From Choristoneura fumiferana (lineage: Eukaryota; Arthropoda; Insecta; Lepidoptera; Tortricidae), in assembly GCF_025370935.1 (NCBI RefSeq), contig NC_133485.1, forward strand, positions 1,301,257 through 1,365,256: 64,000 bases of DNA, given 5' to 3'. Positions 20,306-32,900 of this stretch are shown here, one piece after another. Each line of letters begins with the position of its first letter. Positions within the stretch are counted from its first letter, which is position 1. The translations under genes and the position numbers were made by a program. The notes below the pieces were generated by a model. It saw only the letters and a list, made by a program, of their open reading frames with translations, made no database searches and was not told the DNA's origin.

Positions 20306-21410
20306 CGCACTTAGATATATTTGGCATGCCTGTTGGCTCGTCTTTGGTATGGAATAACGAGTACTTCTAATTAGGCAACGGAGAATAATATTTGCATTTG
20401 AGATTCGATTTTGGATGTTATTACGACGAAATAAATGTTGATATTTGAGCGGCAAAAAATCTGGCCCTCAAATGTACCTATGCAATAATAGGTTATTTTG
20501 TATACAGAGTGGGCAAATTTTGTGCCGGTGAGTAGGTATATCAACATTTCATATCAAAGAGGAAACGTCCCAAAATAAAATCATGAATAATAAAAAATAT
20601 ATATTGTACGAAATACCTATTGATCATTTTTTATGTAAGTAATATCTATAATTTTCGGAGAAAGTAGGTAATAATGAGATAAACTATGTCGATCATATAA
20701 TTCATAAATTGGTTAAGGCTAGGTAAAATTGTAAGTATCAAACCTGTAAAGTTGACACTTTCTGAGAAAATGCATTGTATCAAATGATTATTAATTGTAT
20801 TTCGTCTAAAATAAAAAAATAAGGGGTTTACAAAGTTTAAGGATCCGACTCGCGCATGACCAGTTTTTATTATTTATTAATATGTAGTTACCTCTGTTAT
20901 CATTCTGAGTTTAAATTTGTTTGTTAATCCGTCACAGAGAATAGAACGAAAACAAAAAAGGGGTCTCATAAAAGAACCGTATTGTTTACGGCTGTACTTT
21001 ATGAACTTAAACAAATACCTAGATATAGTAAAGTTGGTTTGTTTTTTCAAGAATACACATGTACAAAATCCCTGGCGGAGGGGTCGCCTTGGCTGTTTTT
21101 TATTAAAAAAGTAGTTAAAACAGCTCTTGCGCCGTTTCACTGCCGTCCCTATTTATTTCGTTCGATTAAACAGAGAAAGCATAAAGATATCTGTCACAAA
21201 AAATAACACAAACTTATTAGACAGTTACAAAATTAATCGGTTCAACTCATGATTAAAAGTCAGAAACGGTCCGACTGGCTTCGATCTATACGGAAGATCA
21301 TTTTCACTTCGTTTAACCGTTTGATTCTTTTATAACAAGAGTTAATTAATGTCAGAGAGTGGTGAAAGAAGTCGTAAGTATGTGTTTTATGTATTTCCGT
21401 GAAAGTTTTT

Positions 21411-21615
21411 TTTTTATTCGACTGGACGGCAAACGAGCAAGTGTGTTTCTGATGGTAAGACATCACCGCCGTCCATAAACATGCAGGGGTATTGCAGATG
21501 CGTTGCCAACCTATAGGTTGGCAACCTCAAGTGCCAGTAATTTCACCGGCTGTCTTACTCTCCACGCCGAAACACAACAGTGCAAGCACTGCTGCTTCAC
21601 GGCAGGGTTAGCGAT
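21411..21615 (+). repeat. Interspersed repeat Lep-A (arm copy)
   Basis: Counterpart of 2250-2455 with the same 24-bp palindrome centred on CCTATAGG. Confidence 0.75.
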
Positions 21616-21918
21616 CAAGATAAGTTCTACAAAATTCGTTTCTTTCTAACGTCACTGCATATCAAGGGGATGACGAATCAACCATCGATTACATTAATCT
21701 GTGAACAACAGGATGGATCATTATCTATTGATAACAAATAGCAAACAGGACGCAATTGCGTCCAAAACAATACTAAGGACACTTAGTGAAGTACGTGCAA
21801 TACTAATAGATAGCACAATAATGTTAAGCTGAGCTGTCCAACATGGAAATGGCAAGGGGCGGTTTATTCGACTGGGTTATTTTCGTAATTATTAAATAAA
21901 AGTACTGATGTTATAAAC

Positions 21919-22077
21919 AAAGCGTTGGCAGGCCTCCCACCAGGTGGACTGACGACATCGTGAGAGTTGCGGGAAACCGGTGGATACAAGTGGCGAGTTG
22001 CCGTTCATTGTGGCATTCTAAGGGGGAACCCTTTGTTCAACAGTGGACGTCTTCCGGCTGAGGATGATGATAATGAA
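21919..22077 (+). mobile_element. RTE-type LINE 3' end (arm copy)
   Basis: Counterpart of 1797-1942: GGCAGGCCTCCCACCAGGTG, GCGGGAAACCGGTGGATAC and GTCTTCCGGCTGAGGATGAT. Confidence 0.7.
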
Positions 22078-22816
22078 GATCATAAACGAGAAAGTTTGTG
22101 TTTTCAATTAGATTTGTTACCTAAATAACGGGGTCTTTAATGTAACAAAGGCTATTTTTATTGTTTATATGTTCTTACTAGATCGAGCTGTGAGCATGAA
22201 AAACCCTGAATCCACAACTGCTACATATCTCGAAAGAGGAAATAGGTATGAACAATTAAGGTGCTAAGTTTTTCATACTTACATGATAAAAGAAGTCCAC
22301 TACCTAAAAATTAGGGCTAACTCGTGAAAATTTAGTAAACCTCAGAATTAAAATTCAACTACATTTCAACAGATTCTATTCATGCGAGTAAAGTCGACTT
22401 TTTATAGATTGCGCAATTCTTTAAAGTTTGCTGTAGTTTTTTTAAACTTGCACATACATGTTAGGTTTTAAGGTCCATCGAACCATTTCAGTATTATGAT
22501 CTTTGATAGAACGGTCTCTTAGTAAACGCCATGGTGATTCTCCTTGACAAGCTTTGCGATATACTTCAAGTTTATAGAGAAAAGGTTCTACAGTCGTGCA
22601 TGATTCAATTTGTTCGATGTAGGTACCTACCTGTGCTATTGGTAAAAGTCATTGTACTATCATCGCTTAGAGGCTCCCATATATATTCAATGCTAGTTTT
22701 TCTTTCATTTAAAACCACAATGCGCAATGGCGAATGCAGAGTTTTAAATATGGAATATAGAGTTTGCTTTTTTTACACTCCATTTGGTTAACTGGGAATC
22801 ACAGCAGAACCCTCAC

Positions 22817-22868
22817 CTACACACACACACACACACATACACGCGCGCACGCACGCACGCACGCACAC
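22817..22868. repeat. CA/GC microsatellite (arm copy)
   Basis: (CA)n followed by GCAC units; about 20 bp shorter than the tract in the left arm. Confidence 0.9.
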
Positions 22869-23699
22869 TCATCGGAAGTGAAATTCTCTACAGAAGGCAC
22901 TAAAAAGAATTGTGACCCAAATATCATTGACTTGGACTCTTGCGACCTTAAGCAAGGCATCACTCAAATCAGTGCATCTTATGAAAGGCCTACGTTGCGT
23001 TTTCCAGTTAGTGGCTATGTGTTTGAAAAAGATACTGAATACAACGTTCTGTTTCTATGTCTATGTTTTCTTATTTTTCTCGGTCTAGTCCACTATCAAA
23101 TCTAATTTTTAAAATATCTAAATCACGTGGGATACTCAATAAACTTGAATCATCATGCCGCTTCTAACTTAGATTACCATTTTATAATGTCGTCTACGTA
23201 TCCATCGAACATCCTTTATTATGTAAGTTTTAGAGTTGAAAGTGTCTATAGTGAGGAGCAAAATGGAGTGGCTGTAAAAATTACAACTGTGTAAATATAG
23301 TACGTAAACATGAGTTCTTTCACATTTTAGTACGAAATGGAACGTTCTTTTTTGTACTCAGAAATTTGATCCTACTTGATAAAAACTTAACTACTACACT
23401 ATCTGCTCTAAACCAACTTATAGTAAAATCATGTGACGTATAGGTATTACTTACTTATACCCGAATTTAAATCATCAAATTGACTTTATTACTCTATTGT
23501 AACGGAAAAATTTTAATAGTGGATAAGTAACTTACAAAAAGTAGTCGATCGTTAACCATTTTTCATTAATTTAAAATTAATATCCAGTTTCGAAAAATAC
23601 TTACGCCATACAACAAACCATTAAACTTCACGGAAACCGGTTTTATCCAGTTACAGCTAGTACATCAAACTATAATACGGATTAAACATAACGCCGAAT

Positions 23700-23890
23700 G
23701 ACTGCAAATACATTGTCAACCCCCTAGGTTAATAACCTCATGTACCAGTAATATCATCGGCTGTCTTACTCTTTTTGCTGGAATATAACAGAGCATGCAA
23801 CATTGCTTGGTGGCAGAATTAGCTAATAAAATGATGGTAGATGATGATCCGAGCGGTCCTTGGACAGCACGTCCCTACGACTTGAAAACA
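23700..23890 (+). repeat. Interspersed repeat Lep-A, diverged
   Basis: TGTACCAGTAATATCATCGG, CTGTCTTACTC and GCAGAATTAGC follow the order of Lep-A with many changes. The rest of 23555-24522 holds nothing recognised apart from GGTTTTATCCAGTTAC occurring twice (23638 and 24125). Confidence 0.5.
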
Positions 23891-24522
23891 AAAATAAACA
23901 AAGAAAATGTTTAGTAGAAAACTCAGGTAAAAGTGAGCTAGTGCCAACCATGGTCATGAACACAAGACATCATTTTGAGATGATGTACTCTTGATGTAGG
24001 AGGGTGAATGACGTATGTTAACTTATAAAATCATACCTAGTTGATACCCTAAAAAAAACCGTTTAATTAGTCTCCGAGTTCACCAAAGTCCCTATTAGAA
24101 CAAATCACCAAACACCACAGTAACAGGTTTTATCCAGTTACCGAATCTGGTGTAAACTGGTATACGTAGCGCTCGCAAACAGCTGGTTCTGACGTTTCGA
24201 GAGCATAGTCGCATTAAAAACAATATAAAGGAAGTCTGAATGTAAATATTGGTCATGGAAATGCGATAGGTATACATTGTAGTCAGAAAAATATAATACT
24301 AGTGTTTACGTGAGGCTTCGCACATGTATACCTACCATTAGATCCCGCTAGTTGATTTATGATAAAACATCTTCGCACTTTATTGGTGGAAACGCTACTT
24401 AACTATATCAATTTTGGGCTAATGAGTATCAACAACAATGAATAGATAAGATGAGATAAGATATCATTTATTGCCACAACACATAGTACAACGAAGACTT
24501 AATTAATATAAAAAATAGACTA

Positions 24523-24622
24523 NNNNNNNNNNNNNNNNNNNNNNNNNNNNNNNNNNNNNNNNNNNNNNNNNNNNNNNNNNNNNNNNNNNNNNNNNNNNNN
24601 NNNNNNNNNNNNNNNNNNNNNN
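24523..24622. other. Assembly gap, exactly 100 N
   Basis: A run of 100 N; true length unknown. Confidence 1.
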
Positions 24623-25851
24623 ATTCGACGGTAGGGGGTTCGCGACAAGGTTTACGTGATGGTGGCTGCAAGACTGGCAAGATGATTAAGATTGGTTTTT
24701 GGAGTCTTTTTGTATATTTTTTACCACAACTCCAAATTTGTTACTCATTTGTTTGTTATTTGTTGTAGTTTGTTTCAGTTTGTATTTTCGTTGGCAAGAT
24801 GATTCTTACCTATATTTGTTACCTTTTATTGAAATAAATAATATACATTATATTATGATGATGACTGAAATAAAAATAAACTTAGTTTCTCCAACAACCA
24901 ATTTTATTACTATCTTTGGGGGTAGGGGTTCGCTGTCGTCTAGAAACTTTAACAGGGGTACGTGGAGCCATAAGTTTGAGAAACCCTGCCTTAGACACTT
25001 GAAAGGCACGGATGTTTTTATGTTAAAGAAAGGCATATTTTATTATTTAGGAATTTCTATACGAGCAAAACCGCGGATAAAGGTATACAAATGTCGCGAA
25101 AAAAGTTTTTACACAGGTCAAATAAACATTAAGTTAATGGCATAAAGACTTCTCAGTTTAGCTATAACGAGTATTTATTTTGAATCATTTCCCAATGACT
25201 GCTTAAAACAAAGCTACGGCGTAGCGACTTCGTAACCGCCGCGTAGCGCGCTACGCGCTACTCTAGTATAACATTTTCGGTCGTAGCGTTATATTTTCCA
25301 GACAGTTACTCGACTTTTAACAGTGATTCAATAAAATAATTCACTAATTTACAACAGAAATACAAACAAAGTCAATTATTTTCTTCATAATCTAAACTAA
25401 ACCATTATATTCGAGATTTACTTCCCCATACTAAATAACATTTCCCAGCCTTATTTATTTTAATTGTATATAATTAACTCTCGCCGCCATTGTCGACTGC
25501 AAAAAGCAACCGTTCCGGGGGAATTATTAAAATTGTAAAAAAATTTGTGTTCGCTTATTATGTAAATATGCGATAACGTGTCGTAACGACCGCGCTTGTG
25601 ACAGCCCACGTGAACCAGGGATACTAAACTTAGTTATCTAACTAACAAGGTTCAGTTTTGAGGCAAAACGCGAGCGATAGCATCTGTAGCAGTCAGCGCC
25701 CAAAGCATTGAGTCGCAATTATCGAATTTCACAACAAAAACTACTTTTCGATGGTTATTTTGACACGTCAAATGAATGTTGAAATTAATGTTTGATTAAA
25801 TCGGTTGTTTTACTTTATTTGTGTCATGTTGTGTGCTTTAGGGTCTGACAC
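24623..25851. other. No gene; SINE-B tail and GC block
   Basis: 24688-24800 resembles a minus-strand SINE-B tail (GATTGGTTTTTGGAGTCTTT). A 148-codon frame at 24699-25145 starts inside that tail and shows no domain. 25205-25270 is rich in GTAGCG/CGCTAC inverted words. The rest is unassigned. Confidence 0.45.
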
Positions 25852-27573
25852 TGTAACGTTGTGTTTTCTTCCATGACTCGAACTGCCCGAAATCCGATTA
25901 ATCTAGCAATTATTTTAATATATTTTTTCAGCTGGCAACAGGAAGAGGATTGTGTTGACGGGGTCATCTCTGATTGGAGCATTTAAGTAAATCATTTTGT
26001 AGGGATGTCAGTTCAGGAATTTCTATCATGTTTCAGGGGAAATATAATTAATTTCAGACATTGGTGAATAACATTTATTTAATTTACAATCAGTCGAATC
26101 TGATACAGAATCGAAAGCTAATAACATCTAGTGATAATTTGGCATAGTAAATGTTGTTCCCACAATTGGTGGGATTCGGGGGAAATTCTTAGGGCTTTTC
26201 ATAGTCCAAGCGATGTTCACTCAGGCTTTGAGAAGGGCTGTTCTGGAGTCTCCATTCCTCTTGACTTAGGCCTCCATCATGTGTGAGAGCTAGATCATTT
26301 TCCATCGAAGAAGAGACGAGGGTGGCAGCCTCCATTGTGAATTTTAGTGGCTTTTATGGCGCAAACGCAGCCCATTTAAATTTTATTTTTGTGCAGCAAG
26401 TGAACTGTAAGTAAATTTGGTTACTGAAATATTGGTTAGATTTGCTTTAGTCCACGCGGCATTATTTCTCATCCTTGTGGTTAATTTCAGCACATGAATC
26501 CTTGCATGCGGCTGAGGGTGGGAAGACCAGCGTCGAGTTAATCCTGGGCTACAGTTGATTTACTCCGGTAAGAATCATACAGATCACTTTACCTCTTTGC
26601 CACATGCTTTTGCCTTTTTGCAAGTGTCTAATCGAAGCAATTTCTTCTTCCTTCCAGCCGGTTAGGGTCATTATCATTATTAAGTTTATTAGGTTTATTA
26701 GGATTATTCTGATAATTATTTTTCATCTTTCGTTTACTTACTACAGTAAAGTAATTTGTGGCATGATGATGCCAATGATTTGGGTTTAGACCTTGTCTTT
26801 TTGCACCTCCATTTGGGAGCTTAAGGTTTAGATAAACTCTAATTTCCGGGCTAGATATTCATTTCTGTGTTCTGAGAACTAGCCAATTTTCTGTAGCATC
26901 ATTGCCTTGGCTGTGCCTTCTGCAACTAGCTTTTGCCACGTCTTTTCTTCCGTTGCTGAGACCAGAAGACTGTTCTGCATCCTGTGGGACCCGCGCGGCC
27001 AGCTAAGGGTCAGCACATAGAGACGACGCCCCAGAGCATCGTGCTTGTTTCACACGTGGTCATCCTTCGGCTGCCGGACTGGTGTCACAGAGAGGTAGCT
27101 TCTGGCCAGGTCTGTAAAACATTTATGAATATTAATTAGGGAAGTTTATGATTTAAATTCAGTAGTTGAAAATTGAAATTGATGGCAAGTTAGATTTCCT
27201 TAGGGACTAACACCATTAGGCTTAAATAAATTGTGAAACTAGCATATAAGAACCGCCTTCTGCATCACACCCGCTTGCGGCTGAGCTAAAACTATCTTTG
27301 TAAATTGTCTGGTAATCTACTACAAGTGGTTTCACATATTTATATTACTTTACGCTGTATAGAGTCAAAAGAGCAATAAAGATTGTGTTTACATACTAAC
27401 ATTTTTCCTTTACATCCTTTAGATAGAGCCCTAATTATTCAGAGCACGCCTCCAGACAATATTTAAGCATTTTCAGTGTAGCAACAGCTACTTTCAGTTT
27501 TATTCTGTCCTTCCGCATTGCCCCTTGGCTGTTACCCACACCGGGCTTGTTTTCAGTACGGCACAAGGTGGCA
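25852..27573 (+). repeat. Gypsy 5' LTR
   Basis: 1.72 kb, from TGTAACGTTGTG to CACAAGGTGGCA. Contains a GAGCAATAAAGATTGTG likely polyadenylation signal at about 27380. Differs from the 3' LTR by scattered substitutions and single-base indels, a few percent at most by eye. Confidence 0.9.
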
Positions 27574-27575
27574 AT

Positions 27576-27586
27576 TGGCGCCCAAC
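27576..27586 (+). promoter_or_regulatory. Primer-binding site, tRNA-Lys type
   Basis: TGGCGCCCAAC starts two bases after the LTR. It is complementary to the 3' end (GTTGGGCGCCA) of insect tRNA-Lys(CUU) as I recall it, an 11-base match. Confidence 0.75.
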
Positions 27587-28467
27587 CGTTAATTTTGCGT
27601 TATTTTGAGTGCTTTGAGTAATTTTGGCTAATTTTTTTGTGTAGAAATCAACTGCCATCAATTTTCAATAATTAAGATTCAGTTTGTCAGGTTGAAACCA
27701 AATATTACCTTTGAATGTAGAAGTCTAGCACATTTATGCCTTATTTCATAAAAATTTCACTGTTGTAGTTATTGTGTCCACTATTTTCACCACAAATTGA
27801 TATTTATTAACATTTTCATAGTAAAAGTAACCTATAACTTTGTGAAAGCGAAAGAACTTTCTTTGACAGTTATAAAGTGTCACTTCATAGCATAGCTTTC
27901 TATATACATACATACAGCTATATTTCTGATTATCTATGAAAGGAAACTTAGTTTTGTTCAACTAACTTCATTTTTTTTAAATGGTGAAAAACCCACTTTG
28001 GGAAACAAAATCATTGTGAAATATTGAATATTAAATTATAATATAATTTATGCTACAACATTATGACAAAATTATGACCTAGAATTATAAATTGTGTGTG
28101 CATAGTGCTTAGACAGTTTGTAAATTTTCTAACTGCATTTCATACCAAATAGCAGTGTATTTAAACTACTTACTACCTTTTATTTATGGCAGCATTTAAT
28201 TTACTGCCATTTACTTATTAAATTACTGCCATTTTATGCAATTTAATTGTGTTTATTGCTACACTTGTGCCAGCAAACTGTGTTATTAATAAGAATTTGG
28301 GGAATGAAACATCATTCATAAATTTGCTATAGTACTTTAATAAGACTTATATTTTGTAAAATAACAAACATAAAACAATTTTATTGTTGAAACAAATTAA
28401 ACAATAGCTATTAAAGTTTGTAAGCCATTAATTTCAATTCAATTTAGTACACAAACATCACTAAAAT
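27587..28467 (+). other. Gypsy untranslated leader
   Basis: About 880 bp of AT-rich sequence between the primer-binding site and gag. No frame of note. Confidence 0.6.
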
Positions 28468-29816
28468 ATGGAAAGAGTTATACAATTTTATTCACTTTTG
28501 AAAGATGAGTTGATTTATGAAGTAAAATTAGGTCAGAAACGCCACTTAGTACTGTTGATGGGTTGAGAAAGCAACTTAAGAAGTTATTTGTTGAATGTCC
28601 TTCGGAGGCTATATTGGAAACTGACTTTGCTGTTGATTCCGAGCTAAAAACAATTTCTGACAAGTTGATTGAACTGAGGTCATGTGTTGACAGGTATTCA
28701 TCAACATCTGATAGGTACTCATTAAATAGGTCAAAGGCACTGGGTTATCATTTATATCATCGCTGTTTTAGAATAGATGTTAACTTGGATGTCGCTAAGC
28801 TTCGAGTTAAATCAGAACTTTCATCAGATTTAGAGTCACTGTTGGCTATTGTTGAAACTCCAATACCATCTTCAGGTACAAATGAGGACAACCAGATGTT
28901 TTCTTCACATTCACAACAACAATCACAACAATCACAGCAACAATTTGAGTGTTCCGGTGATAAGAATGTTTCAAAATGGGGTGTTAAATTCAATGGCATC
29001 ACGGACGTCAGGTCATTCTTAGAACGCATAGGTGAACTTCAGTTGGCTTTTGGTGTTTCAGATTGTAAGTTATTCAACTCAGCGGCACAATTGTTTATCG
29101 ATAAGGCACTATTTTGGTTTAGAGGGCATAAGGCAGGAAGTTTCAACCTGGAACGAATTAAAAGAGTTATTGTTGAGGGAATTTGATCCAATTGATTATG
29201 ATTATAGGTTATTAAGTGAAATTCAGTCTAGAACACAGGGAGTGGACGAACCTATTCACATTTATTTTGCGGTTATGTCTTGCTTATTTTCACGTCGTAA
29301 GGTACCGCTTTCTGAGGAAGCCAAGCTAGAAATATTGCTGCATAATATTAGGCCCAGCTTTTCACAACAGCTAGCGTTGGTTAACATTACCTCAGTAGCG
29401 GAACTGAAAGAAAATTGTCGTAAGGTAGAAGCAGCGCGTCAACGAGCTGAAATGTTTTCGGAACCTTCCGCGAGGTCATCCTCGAACCTACTTGGTAGTG
29501 AGTTTTTGTATAAAGGCAAAGCCAAGCTCATAAATTCAGTTTCTGTTCCCACTGCCAAGAGTTCCGAAAGTAAATCGCAGTCATGTTTTGCTTGTGCGCA
29601 GCGTACGAACGTTTCTGTCAATGTTCCCAAACAATCGAATGTTCCATCCACGCATTCGCGGGAACCCATTTGTTATAAATGCGGCAAAACACGGCATAAT
29701 TTTAGATATTGTAAGGCAAAACCAAATTCCGACAAACAAATCAGATGTTTTGCTGTGGTATGTCAAATGTCAAAAAAGCTACTTTCCAAATTGTAGTATT
29801 GTAATAAAGCTAAAAA
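28468..29816 (+). pseudogene. Gypsy gag, frameshifted
   Basis: Begins at an ATG at 28468 (MERVIQFYSLLKDELIYEV). A frameshift near 28525 leads into the main frame. A Gln/Ser-rich linker lies at about 28900-28945, and a second frameshift near 29130 joins FWFRGH to WNELKELLLREFDP, a typical capsid block. A zinc knuckle CYKCGKTRHNFRYC (CX2CX4HX4C) is encoded near 29670; a second, damaged knuckle lies near 29745-29795. The mag-like element is inserted just behind. Capsid and nucleocapsid role is inferred from the family. Confidence 0.8.
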
Positions 29817-29822
29817 GGCTGG
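29817..29822. repeat. 6-bp target duplication (left)
   Basis: GGCTGG immediately before the mag-like element, repeated at 34576-34581 immediately after it. Confidence 0.9.
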
Positions 29823-29928
29823 TGAAATATATTACCATCTCAGAATAAATATAATTTTATTGTTAAGCTTGTTAAGCAATAAGCAACAATGACAATGTCA
29901 AAACCATAGAGCAGTAGTATATATATCA
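29823..29928 (-). repeat. Mag-like 3' LTR (106 bp)
   Basis: In element sense it begins TGATATATATAC and ends ATATATTTCA. Identical by eye to 34470-34575. Confidence 0.92.
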
Positions 29929-29948
29929 TTCGTCCACATCCATAAAAG

Positions 29949-32900
29949 CTACGACATTTCTTCGATAAGCCGACGTGGTTTCGTGACGGTGCGGCCACTG
30001 CGCCTTGGTGCTCCTTGCAAAATGGCTGTAGGCAATGGGAGACAAGGTGTCTCAGCGCTGGCTTGTCGTGGAGTTCTCGCTGTACTCTGTGGACCCGATG
30101 ATAATGGAACCATTTGGGCAACGCGGTCCATCACATTTGGGCTTACAATAGGTGGATCTTGAGTAGTCTGACAGGACGACCAAATTGATGGTTGAGTAAG
30201 TAGAGGTGTTGGGAGAGGTGATTCTGGCCGATTGGTAAGTGTAGTTGATGGTGACTGATGTCTGACAGGCGTGGAAAATGATAATGGATGAGGCGTAGGT
30301 GTGGATGAAGGAAAACGAAGGGTACGAGATGTCGACGGAAGTACTAGTGGATTTATATCAGGTGCTGACGAAGGTGATGCAGGAATATCGTTAACAGGTG
30401 AAGCTGGACTGATTGGGTCGGCTAGACGGGAACGCACGTGATCAGCATGATACCTCCTCTGCACACCGTCAGAAGTATTGACAGCGTATGAATATCTGTG
30501 TGTACGTCTTGCTATGGTAGCTGGTTCCCATCGGGATCCGTCTCGGGCGCGAACAAATACGCTGTCACCTGCTTTAAAATTTGGAGTTTGTTTTTCAGAC
30601 TCAATGTTGGCTTGTATCTGTTTGTATTGTAGAGCTCTTTTCGGGTTAGGACGGGCGTTGTCCAGGGCACAGTGCAATCGACGTCCAAACATCATTTCAC
30701 CTGGGCTTTTCCCGGTGATGCTGTGAGGTGTTATACGGTAGGAAAATAGAAATTTTTCTAGACGCCTTCTCAGGGTCATGCCATCGCTCGCACTTGATGA
30801 CATTCTGGTTTTAAACGTCCTTACCAAGCGTTCTGCTAAGCCATTAGTCCTCGGGTGATATGGAGATGATTTGATGTGTAGGATGCCCTTGTCCTTGCAA
30901 TAATTTTGAAATTCTTGCGAAGTGAACTGTGTTCCGTTGTCAGATACCAAAAGTTGTGGGAAGCCAAAGGTTGTAAATATAGAATCTAGTTCTTCACATA
31001 GTTTGCTTGTGGTAATTTGGTTCATGGGTTTAATTTCGATCCATTTTGAGAGTGCATCCGCTAGAATCAACCAATATTTGCCTTCAAACGGTCCCGCGAA
31101 ATCAATGTGAAGTCTTTCCCATGGGTTGTCAGGAACGGACCAGGAGAATACAGGCAGTTCAGTGTTGTTTGGCCGGTTTTCTTGACATTTACGACAGTAT
31201 TTAATGTACTCCTCAATATCATCGTCAATTGATGGCCACCATACGTAAAAACGTGCAAGTGCTTTCATTGCGCAAGTTCCAGGGTGCCCTGTATGCAGAT
31301 ATTTCAAAGTAGCCTTCCTGAGTGTATTCGGTATAATTATTCGACCTTGCCACATCAAAATCTTATTTTCGATGGATAATTCGATGCGTTTCCGAGCATA
31401 AGGTTTTAAGATGTCTGCATAAGAATGTTCCCGCCAACCTGTCTTAATATTCTCCGCTATTTGTTTGAAAATCGGATCATTTCTTGACGCATTCCGTATT
31501 ACTTCTTCTGTCAACGCTATATCTGAGACACTGTCATGTTGTTGTTGAGAAACTATTTTGTGTACTGTTAATTCTGCACGGGAAGGTCTCTCATCAGGGT
31601 TGGGCATCCGGGAAAGGTAGTCAGCCATAAAATTAAGGTGTCCTTTTGTGAAAACGATGTCATAGTCATAGCTACCAATGATCAAAGCCCACCGTATCAA
31701 TCGATTATTAACAAGTTTCGGTAAATTGCGTTGCGGGCCTAAAAGGTGAATCAAGGGTTTGTGATCAGTGACTAGTGTGAATTTTGTGCCACGTAAGTAT
31801 TGGTCAAACTTTTGGATGCCAAAAAATATTGCTAAAGCTTCTCGGTCAATAACTGAATATTTAGTTTCCGCTGATCTCAGTTTTCTTGATGCAAAAACTA
31901 TCGGTTGAATTTGGTCATTTGCTTTATGAAATAATACGGCACCTACACCTTTTTCTGAAGCGTCACATGCTAAGAACAACGGCCGCTTCTCATCAAAAGC
32001 TACAAGTGGTTTTGATTTACTAATGAGATTTTTTGCATTTTCAAACGCTGTATTCTCTTTGTCTGTCCATCGCCACTTCTGGCGGGTGCCAGTCAATGCA
32101 TGCAGATCAGCACAGAAGCTGTGCAAGTGAGGTATGAATTTTTCATAAAAATTTACGAGGCCAAGGAATGATCGTAGTTCTTGAGCGTTAGTAGGCGGTG
32201 TCGCTTTTGTTATTGCTTCAATCTTGGAATTGGTCGGCCGTATTCCGTCCTTACTGATTGTGTGTCCCAGGTATTCGATATCTGTTTGGAAGAATGAACA
32301 TTTTGTTAAATTGACTTTTAAGCCAGCTCGTTGTAGTTTGTCAAATACCATAACAAGTGTTTCGAGATGTTCAGTGTCATTCTTCCCTGTTAAGGCGATA
32401 TCATCGAAATAAATCGCTACATTTGGTATACCACCGAGTAGTTCATCAAGATAGTGTTGAAAAATCGAGGGCGCTGTTGATATTCCAAAAGGCATCCTAT
32501 TGTATTGGTAATATCCTTTGTGAGTAGATATTGTTAGGTACTTTTTTGATTCTGGGGCGATCTCGAATTGTAAGTATGCATCTTTTAAGTCGATCTTCGA
32601 AAATTTATCACCGTTTGCAAGGTTTTGACGTAACTGGTCGAAAAGTGGGACTGGATGAGCGTGTGTTACCATCGCAGGGTTAATGGTGCTACGAAAATCA
32701 CCACAAATTCTAATTTGGCCATTTGTTTTGACCACGTTGACAGTGGGGGTTGCCCATTCTAAAGCAGTTGTATTCGGATCAACTTTGGTAACTATTCCCT
32801 CGTTCACTAAACGCTCAAGTTCTCTTTCTATATTTTTGCGCATAGAGAACTTAACGGGACGGGCAGGGATGTGTTTAGGTACAGTACCAGGTTTGATATG

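Larger units (their letters stand above)
20306..23554 (-). repeat. Right arm of the 3.3 kb inverted repeat
   Basis: Reverse-complement partner of 279-3572. The match ends at GTCGATCGTTA (23544-23554); beyond it the sequences differ. At the inner side homology continues at least through ACCCACGCAC (about 20306), where the partner runs into N. No gene found inside. Confidence 0.95.

Noticed and set aside
24699..25145. 148-codon plus frame
   Set aside because: Starts inside a SINE-B tail, shows no domain and runs into dispersed-repeat sequence.
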